A DNA stretch of 64,000 nucleotides, from positions 1,674,001 to 1,738,000 of the forward strand of contig CP110631.1 in NCBI GenBank assembly GCA_026210745.1. The letters run 5' to 3'. Below are positions 1-10,527 of this stretch, one piece after another. Within the stretch, counting starts at the first letter, position 1; each line of letters begins with the position of its first letter. The position numbers and the translations under genes were made by a program. The notes beneath the pieces were generated by a model. It saw only the letters and a program-made list of their open reading frames with translations. It had not been told where the DNA came from and ran no database searches. The DNA is from Exobasidium rhododendri. Lineage: Eukaryota; Basidiomycota; Exobasidiomycetes; Exobasidiales; Exobasidiaceae.

Positions 1-1521
1 TCCGCTCAATTCATCCAACATGACCATGACTCGAACTCTAGCATGTTCCGCTCCTTCCAATTGGCCAGAAATAATCATCTCCACGTTCCTTTCCATCTCC
101 AGTCCATACCCTAAGTCAGCACCATAATACTCATTGCTCACAAGAGAGATGAAACACTTGCATCCTATGGCAATCTCGTCTAGTCGTCTTCGTACGTCTG
201 GCTTGAGGTAATCGCTTGGGATGAAGCCTCCGTGTTGATGAGCAGAACCTGGCAAGATGTCGAGGAGATTATTGCGGGGCACCTTGATTGTCAATCTCGT
301 CTTGAAAGGGTGATCTCTCAAGATCTGACCTCGAGCAGCCATTACCTGCTGATAGCCTCCCGAGAGGTGAAAATTGTACTGTGGTGCCCTCATTGTGCTA
401 CTTCCTACCACACTTTTCCCTAAGTTCTGCTGAGACCCCGACATGGAACTTGACGTAGTCTTCATTGCCGTTGGCAGAGATGTATGCGATTGTTGACCAT
501 TGGAGCGACTGTTGGAAAAGGTAGATGACGGACTGAATATCCCTCCTGCACCATTAGGATACGCATCGAAGCCTTGGGCGTATTGCTGATACGGGTATTG
601 AGACGGAAACGGCAACGTGGCAGGGCCAGGCAAAGAGGGAAACGATTGTCGATGGAATGGATCGCTGCTCAGAGAAGTCGAACTGCTGTTTGCATGTAAG
701 GTAGTCAAGCTGCTAGAGGGATGTTGCGCGGCGGTAAAACTGACGAGGCACTGGTGACTGCTCATTGCTTCTACGCTTAGACGTTGCATTGAATCGGTCA
801 AATCATTGGTACTTGGTATCTGGTGCAAGAACCCGAAAGCAGACAGAGAACCAGAAGCGCTATGGGTAGCACTTCGTGGCTCCGAAGGCGATCGAATGCT
901 TCCACCCGCAGTTCCAAAGGCCGGTGCCGTACTTGCAGCAGTGCTGTTTGCGGAAACAGAAGTCGTAGAGGAAAGGTCCAAAGATGAATTGGTCCCAACT
1001 GTTGACCGACTATCCCGATTCTTGGAGGCCAAACTGCGCTGATCCCTAGAACTGAGGTCGGGCGAGAAAGCGTCTCCAGTCGGTGTGCTCTCCTTTCTGC
1101 CGTCGACATTCATGGTACTGGGATTGCTCAACGAGGATTTCGGTAATGGCGAAGCAGCTTTGGAGGTTTCTTCGATCGTGGAATCCATCCCGTCGCCTTC
1201 TCCTTCTGTCTCTCCACCTTCCTTTTCTGATCCAGTTCCCACCGCTTCCACGATACGATCGCTGGTTCTCTTGTTACCTCCAAATGCAGCTGGCATGAAG
1301 GCTTTCACACTTGGAGGTAGTCGAGAACGCATGGAGCTCATCCGACCAGTCGATCGAGCGGCATCATTTCGATTGGCATCTCCATTTGAGAAGTTAGTTG
1401 GTGAGGTGAGGGTGTTCGGACTGTTCGCTGCAGCAACAGCTGCGGGTGTACCACTATCATCCGCAAAAGCTACTGCGCCAGAAGGCCGAGGAAGCGTGAA
1501 TGATGTAGAATAGATGTCCAT
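1..1521 (-). CDS. KH-domain RNA-binding protein, Khd4-like (partial, C-terminus beyond the left edge)
   Basis: Seen: an open frame runs from ATG at 1521 to the window edge without a stop, giving the first 507 residues. Residues 1 to about 375 are Ser/Thr/Pro/Asn-rich and look disordered. From about residue 380 the sequence becomes folded-looking, with MAARGQILRDHPFK, KPDVRRRLDEIA, YGLEMERNVEMII and HARVRVMVMLDEL. Family knowledge: this is the style of the first degenerate KH module of the fungal multi-KH proteins that include Ustilago maydis Khd4, which bind mRNA in the cytoplasm. No GxxG loop is visible in this first module; canonical KH repeats would lie beyond the edge. A leader intron (1524-1586) ends just upstream of the ATG, supporting this start. 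It is divergent from the RhoGAP gene. The Khd4 link is inference from motif recall; the KH assignment is firmer. Confidence 0.68.
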   Translation of the reverse strand, partial: MDIYSTSFTLPRPSGAVAFADDSGTPAAVAAANSPNTLTSPTNFSNGDANRNDAARSTGRMSSMRSRLPPSVKAFMPAAFGGNKRTSDRIVEAVGTGSEKEGGETEGEGDGMDSTIEETSKAASPLPKSSLSNPSTMNVDGRKESTPTGDAFSPDLSSRDQRSLASKNRDSRSTVGTNSSLDLSSTTSVSANSTAASTAPAFGTAGGSIRSPSEPRSATHSASGSLSAFGFLHQIPSTNDLTDSMQRLSVEAMSSHQCLVSFTAAQHPSSSLTTLHANSSSTSLSSDPFHRQSFPSLPGPATLPFPSQYPYQQYAQGFDAYPNGAGGIFSPSSTFSNSRSNGQQSHTSLPTAMKTTSSSMSGSQQNLGKSVVGSSTMRAPQYNFHLSGGYQQVMAARGQILRDHPFKTRLTIKVPRNNLLDILPGSAHQHGGFIPSDYLKPDVRRRLDEIAIGCKCFISLVSNEYYGADLGYGLEMERNVEMIISGQLEGAEHARVRVMVMLDELSG

Positions 1522-1523
1522 GG

Positions 1524-1586
1524 CTGAGTGCGACGAAACAAAGTCAGTACAGTGCCTTGGATGTAGACGTGGACAGGAATCCTCAC
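1524..1586 (-). other. Probable 5' leader intron of the KH-domain gene
   Basis: On the minus strand a GTGAGG donor (1586 downward), a CTGAC branch-like motif and a CACTCAG acceptor end two bases before the ATG at 1521. The 63-nt length matches other introns here. It lies outside the coding frame, so it is called a leader intron; a coding exon further upstream cannot be excluded. Confidence 0.55.
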
Positions 1587-2806
1587 CTTTGTGCCCTTAA
1601 AAGGTTGCGACAGGAAGTTCTGGACCTCCTTCTCTGTAATAACTATTCGAAGTTGAATCTCCTAATCTGCCTTGCAGCCGTGCCCGCGTCCTTTCTCTCC
1701 CCGCCGAAGGTATGATGATCAAAACAGAAAAGGTTCACTTATCAGTATGAAGCTTTTCTGATTTCGCAGAGTACTATTGTCGAGCTGATGGTGCCTACCG
1801 AGGCGACATGCAAGACGGTGAAAGAGTCGGAACAACTATTGGTAAATCTGCCCAGCGGACTCAGCAGCACTTCTTGTGTATCGACGGTCAGCAAGTCGAG
1901 GAGCGCAAGAACAAACTTCGTGGCCCACAAATGCTCCAACTGATTAGGCGAATGAGGACAGCGCTTCGAATCGATATTGAGGCTAAACAGAGTCGGAAGC
2001 CCCTGAAGGAATAGGAAGACTCGACCCGAAAAAATCGTCGCAAAAGCGGTCCGGCTGCTTGTCTCTGCGTCTTCCTTCAATTTTCAGTCAAGAGGAGAAT
2101 GAAGGTCCTTTCGCGTTAAACGCCCGAAGATGATGAAATGAACTGAAAGAGGAATGGCAAGGGTAATGGTGTCAAATGATCATCGTCGAGCGGTCCTTAA
2201 TGGAAAACAAGTCTTGAAGAGGAAGGCGCTTCATCTTTTCCGTTAAAGTTGTGTCACGTGGGAGGATGGCTGCAAGTCCCTCGCTCCGTGGAAAGTAACA
2301 GCCCAAGGGAGAAGAACTTGACGCGAGAGACGTGCTTGTGCCATTTTTAGAATATCTATTCGCGTGGCTCAAAGTTGACCTAAATTAATTGGGCTGCCTG
2401 AGATACACACTACGCACAATTAGAGCGTTTTCTGGATCGATGCTTGGCCGTTCGCGCTCTTATAACCCCGTCATCAACTATCATATACCAATATCCCTTC
2501 AACGGTAAGCTCACTGTGGCTTAAGGAGGTCTCATCACCCCTCGAAAATCTCTTCGCCTTCGTCGTCTGGGGCTACTCAAGCGCTGATACGACCAAAGTG
2601 GACCAATCCTTCCTCCCTCTCCTCCGTGCGGCGCTGCGCCCCCTGGCTTTGCTACGGGGGTTCTGACCTGACCCGTCCTTGCTGGCGCCGCTTGCAAAGA
2701 CACTTTCAACTCTCACATCACTTCTACGAATCACAAGGATCAGCGGTACCTTTGTTGCCACGAATATCTTTGGAAGTCTGCAGGTAATTTTATAGTCTTT
2801 GAAGAA
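1587..2806. other. Divergent intergenic region between the KH gene and the RhoGAP gene
   Basis: About 1.2 kb between two head-to-head genes. It holds pyrimidine-rich tracts and small open frames on both strands (for example around 1742-2080) that show no recognisable domain and conflict with each other. A CCCCCTGGC-type GC-rich stretch near 2620-2690 lies in the probable RhoGAP leader. No RNA gene or repeat was recognised. Confidence 0.5.
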
Positions 2807-5758
2807 ATGGCCGCGCTCGCATCGAGGTCGCCGCTGGTCAGCAGCCTGGACAGCTTTCACAACCCTGAAGTAGACAACAAAGAGGCGAGGAGCCCCAATA
2901 TAACTGTGATCGATCCGGATAATGGCCAACATCTCGGAGGAGCAAGTGGGTCTAGGCCTCTACCGAATCTTGGCCTGCCAAATTTCTCGCGCAATGCAGA
3001 GGTAGAGTCAGAGACACCTGTGACGATAGACGAGGAGTTTCCGGAACCTATCTGTGGAGGCTGCAAGATCTTGATCGACGAGAGCTCGGCCGATGCTGGA
3101 GTGATACATTTTGCGTGAGTACCTACCAGAGTACACTTGTCAGTATGAGGTAGGTCGCTCATTGTCAATCAAATTAATCCTTCTGCAGTACGCAACTGTG
3201 GCATGTTGACTGCTTTCGATGTGCAAAGTGTCACGACTTAGTGACGACTGATCGAGACGACATCCTCTTGCTTTCAGATGGCAATCCGATTTGTGGACAG
3301 TGCAACTATTCCTGTCAGATCTGCGGACTTCCTATCATGGAAGAAGCAATCATGACGGGAGACGAATCGTATCACGCTGCTTGCTTCACTTGTCGGTCTT
3401 GTCGCTCACCCATTGCCGAGCTGGTCTTTGCAAAGACTAGTCAAGGCATCTACTGCATGAAATGCCACAATCAGAGAGTTGCTCGGAGTAGAAGACACGC
3501 TGATAAAAAAAAGGGAATTGGCAAGGTGAGTGCTAGATTACGCCTGCTTTGGTCCTCATCGAGCGAAAATACTCACCCACGCACTCCATACTTGTGACTG
3601 TAGTCATCGTCATCGAAGCGACCCGAGGACAAGGCGACATCCACTTCGAAGAATGCATTCGAGGACAAGTCGCCTTCCCAATCAGCATCGGTGGAAAGCA
3701 GCCCTACGATGGCAAATGAATTGGAACAAGGATCTGGCGCGAAAGGAGTGACACCTTCTGCCTCTACCGCTTCCTCTCTCAGTCCATTTCCCAAACAAAC
3801 AACGAGCTCGGCCGGTTCGATCTCAAAGAGGCCTCTCAATCCTCCTCCTCCAGTAACATCGCTTCGCGAATTACGTGAAGGTCGATTGAGTGCCAATCGT
3901 TCGTCGGGAGAAACTACAGCAGAAGAGGGGCCAAGTCGATCTACTTTAAGAAGTCCGATGGATAGATCACCTCCACCAATACCACCTCCATCGCCCAATT
4001 CACTTGCTTCACCCGGTGGTCGTAGCGTACGATCTGAAAAGGAGGTCTCCTTGAGTAGACAATCATCCACCCGAGATGAACACGCCCAAGGAAGGACGAC
4101 TCCGACTGCCGGTCTCGGAATCGGTCTCGGCGCAGAAGGGAGAGAGGAGAAACGTTACTTGGAAGCGGCGTCATCACCGTCACAGATCAAGCGTTCTCTC
4201 TTGGCACCGACAATCGTCCAACCTTTATCTGGTAGTGAAGCAGAAGACGAAACGAACGTCAGTAACGTTCAATACAAGAGAGCATCGCGACTGAACGTTA
4301 GTAGTGAACTTGGTATACAAGACGCGGCAAGACTGTCGAGATCATTCAGCTTTTACGATCCTGACATTATCAAGCTGATGGACTCGATCAACCAATTCGA
4401 AAGCTCCGACGAACTAAGCTTAGATACGTCTTCCAGCAAGAACCAACTGAGAGAAAAGGCTCCGTTGAAAGAGATCTTGATCAATCAACGTCCAGTGATT
4501 GCTGAAGCGCAAAAGGACGATGACGACAACAATGACGATCGAGCACCAGTATCTGCTTCTTCAGGAAGGATGAAGGTGAGCGAATCGACAAGTTCGCTGA
4601 GCAAGATTTCCAACAAGATGAGGGATTCCATCAAGCAGGCACGCAATGGCCATGTCAGTATGGAGACTGACTTTGTAGAGAGTGTTCTGCAAGACCTAGA
4701 CTCTACAAGAGAGAAGATGAAGAGCCTACAAATGAAGTACGATCGAATCCGTAGAGCTAGTCAGCAAGCTGCGCAAGGCTTCACCTCTGCGAGGGAAGAG
4801 TATGAGCAGGAAGTCCAAGCTCGATACGACGCCGAGTCGGAGATGCTGAAGCTGAAGAGACAACTGCACTTGCAGGCGACCAAGTTGACTGAAATGACGA
4901 TGGAGAAAAGGCAACAAGAGAACTTACAACGTCGAAGTCACACTGTCAAAGACTCGATTGAGACGATGGAGAGGGATCTGGCAAAGATGACGGTGGAGAG
5001 GGAGATGACGTTGGCAGAAGTAGCAGAGCTGATATCCCACCAAGATCAGGGTGGAGGCGAGGAGGTCGTCCTACAAAGCCTGAGGCAACGATTGGAGGAG
5101 GTGAAAGATCGCTTCCGTCAAGAGCTCAATACCTTGCAGGAAGAGAGAGACGCTCTGTTGATTGAGATGGAAGAAGTACGACAAACGAAAGAAGTCTACG
5201 TAGAAGAGGCGCGAGCTCTGAACAGTCGAAACGAGGAATTGAATGCAGCTCTGGCGCTTCTCAATCGTCGTGTCGAGCATGCGCAGAACAATGCCTCGAT
5301 CGACAGTCAGTCCTTCCAATCCACCACTCCAAGAAGAAGCAACACCAACGACACCAGCGCTACTTCGCTGCGATCAAATAGTATTCAGCAGAACTCTGGC
5401 GGATTCGCCTTTGGTTTCAGCAAGCATAGTCGTCAAGCGAACACTACCTCGACTGCAGGCGTGGACTCCATCAGCAGCTACTCGGACAATCATGGCTCAC
5501 TCGCTGCGGAACAACAAGCTGGCGGCGGCGGCGGGATCGTAGCCCGTGTGGCACCTGTCCCGATCACAAAGATGGAGGCCATACCGAAGAAGTTCAAGTG
5601 GAAAAAGACGACAAAGTTGACGGCAGACACTGCAAGAAGTGCCGGTCAACAGATTGCGTCTCAATTTCAGGGAGTGATTAATCCATCCCCGCCTGTCCCG
5701 CCAAAGACACCGAATCAACAGAGCTCCCCGTTCAGCCATGGATCGGCGGCGCCCTCAC

Positions 5759-5813
<55 letters not shown>

Positions 5814-6936
5814 GCAACAACAACAGCTTCAACATCATCAACAACAACAACAACAACAACAGAGTCACCAGCACTCAAGTCACCAGCACACTGCGTCTCA
5901 GATCATGTCGAATTCCTCTGATCAAAGCCTCACGCCCAACGGGTACTCCAGCAGCATGGCAAACGGGGAGGTCGTGGTGAAGGAGCACCTGTTTCAGACG
6001 TTCAGTGTGCTTCGACCCATGCGATGCTTTGCTTGTCAGAAGAACATGTGGGGCCAGACGGAAGTAAAGTGTTGTCTTTGCAATCAGGTGTGTCACATTC
6101 GATGCCTGCAAAGTCTGCCAACGAGCTGCAATCAACCTTTCACCAGATCGGACGAGGGAAACGACTACAACGGCCCTGAGATGTTTGGAAGACTGTTGGC
6201 CGAACAGGTCCAGTCAGAAGGGGTGGATCGCACCATACCCCTCGTTGTAGAGAAGTGCATCCAAGCTGTCGAAAAGATGGGAATGGACTATGAAGGAATC
6301 TATCGAAAGTCCGGCGGGACATCTCAACTGAAGATCATCACACAGCTCTTCGAGAACAGGCAGCCTTTCAATCTCGAGAACAGGGATCGTTTCAACGACA
6401 TCAGCGCCATCACGTCGGTGTTGAAAAACTACTTTCGAGAATTGCCAGAGCCTTTGCTGACCTTTGAATTGCACGAACAATTCATCAGTTGCGCCGAATC
6501 CAAGCAGGACACGGCAAGAAAGGTATCGGGGATGAAGGAGCTGGCCAGAGCGCTGCCAAAGGAACACTTTGAAACTCTCAAGACGTTGATTCATCACCTG
6601 CATCGAGTGCAAGGCAATTCAGAAGAGAATCGCATGAGCAGCCGTAATTTGGGTGTCGTCTTTGGTCGTGAGTGGCTCGTGACTGACTGATCCCATCGCT
6701 CGGGGATGCTGACCGGATGCGACTGCCTCTGTTTCACCCTTGTTCTACCCACATCAGCTACGTTGATGAGATCAGGTGATCCTTCCAAGGAATTTGCACA
6801 CATGGGCGGCAAAGCGATGACGATCGAATGTAAGTGACAGTCAGCTGTTGATACGCAACAGACGTGTTCGTCTTACCCTTGCCCTGTAAAACCCCTCTTT
6901 GCAGTCATGATCGACAACCCTTACATCTTTGACTAG
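2807..6936 (+). CDS. LIM-LIM-coiled coil-C1-RhoGAP protein (Rga1-like)
   Basis: Five exons: 2807-3114, 3189-3525, 3604-6667, 6758-6829, 6905-6936, giving 1,270 aa; all junctions have GT..AG and keep phase. Two LIM zinc modules (about residues 85-205) carry CGGC, HVDCFRCAKC, CQICG and CFTCRSC. A predicted coiled coil follows around 560-770, then a polyglutamine tract (about 935-970, 17 pure CAG codons), a C1 zinc domain (about 1010-1060, HLFQTFSVLRPMRCFAC) and a RhoGAP domain (about 1076-1265). GIYRKSGG supplies the arginine finger, and NLGVVFGPTLMR is rebuilt exactly by splicing at 6667/6758. Family role: stimulates GTP hydrolysis by Rho/Cdc42 GTPases in polarity and septation at the cortex. 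The protein stops soon after the GAP domain. Which GTPase it acts on cannot be read from sequence. Confidence 0.92.
5761..5811 (+). repeat. Pure CAG trinucleotide repeat encoding polyglutamine
   Basis: Seventeen uninterrupted CAG codons, followed by CCG and a mixed CAA/CAG/CAT tract to about 5885. It lies in frame in the linker before the C1 domain of the RhoGAP protein, so length changes by slippage would keep the frame. Confidence 0.95.
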
Positions 6937-7267
6937 CGTTCCTGCTGTTCTCCATGGTCTCATCTCTACCCTTCTCTCTCAATCCCAACGACGACTCCGC
7001 CCACTTTCCTTCACTGACGCAAGTCTCATCTCAATATATACCTTCGAACATGTCGTTGTCTACATCACTTCAAATATCCCCAAGGACTCCTCGCTTTCAA
7101 GTGTCACCTATTCTTCAGCACCTCTTCTTTCCACCGTCCTCTTTCCGCTCCCGTTTCAAAATAAAGTCACTCTGGTCGTCAAATCATTTGAAGAGTACAT
7201 GATTATTACATTCGCTGTTACTATAGTACAAATGCGGCTTGGGCGTTGTTAAGTGCGTTTTGATTGG
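6937..7267. other. Tail-to-tail intergenic region, RhoGAP / SRR1-like
   Basis: Some 331 bp of pyrimidine-rich then AT-rich sequence between two convergent stops, consistent with two 3' UTRs. No gene or repeat is seen. Confidence 0.5.
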
Positions 7268-8361
7268 TCATAGAAGTTCAGGATCGTGTACGGTCATATT
7301 TGTTGCTTCTGGTGGCAAGGTCCAAAAGTCGCCGTCTTGCTCCTCTGATCGGAGTGTCGCTCGCTTGAGTTGAATGGTAATCTTGTCGATTGGGTTGGCC
7401 ACTGATCTTCTATATCGCTGAATGGCTAGATCGTTCAAGGCATCATTGTTCGGCGAAGGTAGCAAAGGGAGATGGTCGACCGAAAGCCTCGATACTGGGG
7501 AAGAGAAGGAAGAGAAGAAATATGAGTGAGCTGCTTTGTCAGGAAAAAAGGGTAAGCAAATCTTCCCTTTCACCCCCGGGGTTGTATGGGGGAAAGCAAC
7601 GCACTGATTCGCCTAATGCACGGAGTGTTTGCTTCACTGTCCCTCTGATCACAATACCGCTCCAAATCATTGCAACAAAGGCAGAGTCGAGATAGACCCT
7701 CCGGAGTCCAGTTAGATCGCAAGATATTCTCATACAGCGATTTTGTGCAGTGAGGCATGTAGACGAAGGTGGACCGTTGAAGTACGTACCGACCTTGGAG
7801 ATTTTCTTGGAGGGGTTTTATTCCGTAGGATAGCAAAAGATCGCAGTCTTCCTCATCGAAGATGGGGTCGAATGCTTCAGCTTGAATGTGAACTCGTGCT
7901 TTAAGAGGTGTGTTCGAGCATTCGGTATCGACACCAGCACCATCCTCATCATTTCTGAACCTTTCGCAGACAAGTAGTAAGAATGCAAGTTGCATCTGTG
8001 CTGCTTTGGAATCCTTGACGCTCCCCAATCCTAGCGCTAGTATAGTATCAGGCAAGTCGATCCCGTCTACGGAATCGGCAGATGAAGAAGAAGACGGAGG
8101 ATGAAGAGTGCGATCAAGTAAGGCTTTCACCTGCTTGCCAACCTCTCCCGTGCCTAGAAAAGCCATCTTTGCTGCAATGATCTCTCGTCGCCTGTTTAAT
8201 TTGCTGCTTGATCCACTCTTATCATCATCATGACAATCTTCCTCTTCTCTTGACACCCCTCTCCCTTTCCTTCTCCTGCGATTACTTTTGCTCTTTCGTG
8301 CTGCAACATACAGAAATGTGCCACTGGATTCTTCACCTCCTTCGTCATCTTCTCCGCTCAT
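7268..8361 (-). CDS. SRR1: SRR1-like domain protein
   Basis: Two exons, 8361-7605 and 7494-7268, giving 327 aa. The N-terminus is acidic, then a basic cluster (RKSKSNRRRRKGRG) suggests a nuclear or nucleolar signal. The SRR1 fold is seen in ILALGLGS, the long AQMQLAFLLLV helix, FVYMPHCTKSLYENIL and CLCCNDLERY, the usual closing motif. Family knowledge: SRR1 was named for a plant red-light/clock gene; the fungal and animal homologues (Ber1, SRRD) are linked to microtubule stability or haem and have no agreed biochemical role. The intron donor is the least certain part of the model: GTGCGT at 7604 was preferred, while a GTGAAG site about 30 nt upstream is also in phase. The gene is divergent from the tryptophanyl-tRNA synthetase gene, ATGs 217 bp apart. 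Confidence 0.82.
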
Positions 8362-8577
8362 GATGCTGCATGCTCATGAGGCGTTGGCTCGCACTCCCTC
8401 TACCTCCCAATTCTTCCAATGTTTTATTTTCGCGTGACTCCCATGTTGGATTTTAAAATTAGGCTCAGACCTGCAGGCAGGACTGGCTACCGAATTGCTT
8501 GCCTCCTCTGATTCTGCTCTTTGCCTTTCGATCACTTCTTTTCGTCTCGCAAAGTCTTGTACGAGGCATCAGCAGAC

Positions 8578-10331
8578 ATGACGGAGGAAAAGCCAAAGAT
8601 CGATCTAGAAAGATCAATGGCTGGTACGAGTCTCGATGATGTATCGGCAAGAATTCATCACGCTGCTGCCACCGCCGACAGCAATAACGACACTGCAGGC
8701 ACCTCTGCGATTCCCATCTCCAAAGCTGCAACGGAAGCCAGCGTCGGAGGTCAAAAAGTAACACCCTGGGATGTAGAAGGAGCAGTAGTCGATGGTGTTC
8801 AGGTTGCTATCGACTATACAAAGCTGATAAAAGAATTCGGAACCAAAGAAATCTCGACGGAGCTGCTGGATCGATTTCAAAGATTGACAGGCTGGAAACC
8901 ACACCCGTTGCTAAGGAGAGGGACCTTCTTCAGTCACCGAGAGTTAGACTTGATCCTTAACAGGTACGAACAAGGCAAGCCATTTTATTTGTACACTGGT
9001 CGAGGCCCTAGTAGTAACAGCATGCATATGGGCCATCTGATTCCGTTCATGTTCACAAAGTAAGTCTTCTTTAGGTCCTAATGAAGTGATGTTTCCACCT
9101 TCCACTTCTAACCTCATCCATCACCAGATGGCTTCAAGACGTCTTTGATGTGCCTTTAGTCATTCAATTGACAGGTGAGGCGTTGCGACTGAGTGTCCGT
9201 TAATTTTAGAGCGACACTAAATCTCTTTGACTGATTCTTTGCCTCTAGATGATGAGAAGTTTCTCTTCAAGCCATCTTTGAAGTTGGAAGACGTTCGAAA
9301 ATTCAGTATTGACAATGCAAGAGACATTATCGCCTGCGGTTTCAAGCTCGAAAAGACATTCATCTTCTCTGACTTGGACTTTGTTGGTCAAGAATTCTAT
9401 CACAACGTCGTTCGAATTGCGCGATGCATCACCACCAACCAGTCAAAAGCAGCCTTTGGTTTCAACGATAGGTGTGTCTCCAGCTCTGCCAAGCTCACCT
9501 ACTATTGCCGTGTACTCATTTTGCTCCCCTTCATCTTCCTCCTTTCCCCCTTCCGCCTTCACAGTGATAATGTTGGAAAACTTCACTTTGTCTCGATCCA
9601 AGCGGCACCCTCTTTCAGCAACTCCTTTCCTCAAATCTTCGGCAGTCGATCAGACATACCTTGCCTAATTCCTTGTGCCATTGATCAAGACCCTTACTTT
9701 CGTTTAACAAGAGACGTTGCAGCAAGGCTGAAATATCCAAAACCTGCACTGATCCATGCCAAGTTCTTCCCATCACTACAAGGCCCCCAAACGAAAATGA
9801 GTGCGAGTAATGAAAGCAGCAGCATTTACATGACCGATACACCAAAGCAAATCAAGAAAAAGGTCAATCAAGCTTTCAGCGGTGGTCAGGAATTTGTTGA
9901 AGATCATAGGAGATTAGGTGGAAATCCAGACGTCGATGTAGCCTATCAGTACTTGCTGTTCTTTGTCGACGACGATGAGGAGATGGCAGTGCTGGGTAAA
10001 GAGTACAGAGCGGGAAGCATCTTGTCGGGCGAAATGAAGCAAAAGACGATTGCTGTGTTGCAGTCGATTGTGCAAAGCTTCCAAGAGGTGAGCTCGAGGA
10101 AGTCAGAGCGGGTGTCATCGTTGTCGCCTACTAATACAGACCTCCCTCCCTCGACTAACACAGCGAAAGGCGGCGGTGACTGAGGAAGTGATTAAATCAT
10201 TCATGGACAAGACCCGTAAGATCGACCCCACCCCCTCCCAGCCTGGGTCGACTGCGCATCTACAACACAACGCAACAGGGCGCTCGACTACAGTCGACAC
10301 TACAGAAATAGTAGCGAATGTTGACAAGTAA
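8578..10331 (+). CDS. WRS1: Tryptophanyl-tRNA synthetase, cytoplasmic
   Basis: Five exons: 8578-9059, 9128-9174, 9249-9471, 9565-10087, 10164-10331; 480 aa. A class I synthetase that charges tRNA-Trp in the cytosol. The HIGH-type motif is in [12 protein letters not shown] (residues about 143-154) and the KMSKS-type loop reads TKMSAS. The [15 protein letters not shown] segment is typical of the eukaryotic enzyme, and there is an N-terminal extension of about 80 residues as in other eukaryotic TrpRS. The start is the first ATG in frame; no mitochondrial presequence is seen, which fits the cytoplasmic form. Intron 3 (9472-9564) is 93 nt and has no stop in frame. The last exon runs past the usual C-terminus with about 40 extra Thr/Ser-rich residues, so an additional intron there is possible. 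Confidence 0.93.
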
Positions 10332-10527
10332 AGTAAGGTAATATAGATTACATCATAAGTGTCATTTACTCTTGATAATAATGAATGAGGGAGATGATCC
10401 ATCTGATACAATCAGCAAAGATCATCTTGTCAAGACCCAGAAACGGAAGGCATGACAGCATGCAAAGGCAGTGAGAGGAACCGGGGAAGGAATTATTGAA
10501 AAGAATGTGCATGAGTGTCGTAATCGT

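Noticed and set aside
1742..2080. Open frames on both strands upstream of the KH gene
   Set aside because: They overlap in opposite directions, have no recognisable domain and lie where leaders or promoters are expected.
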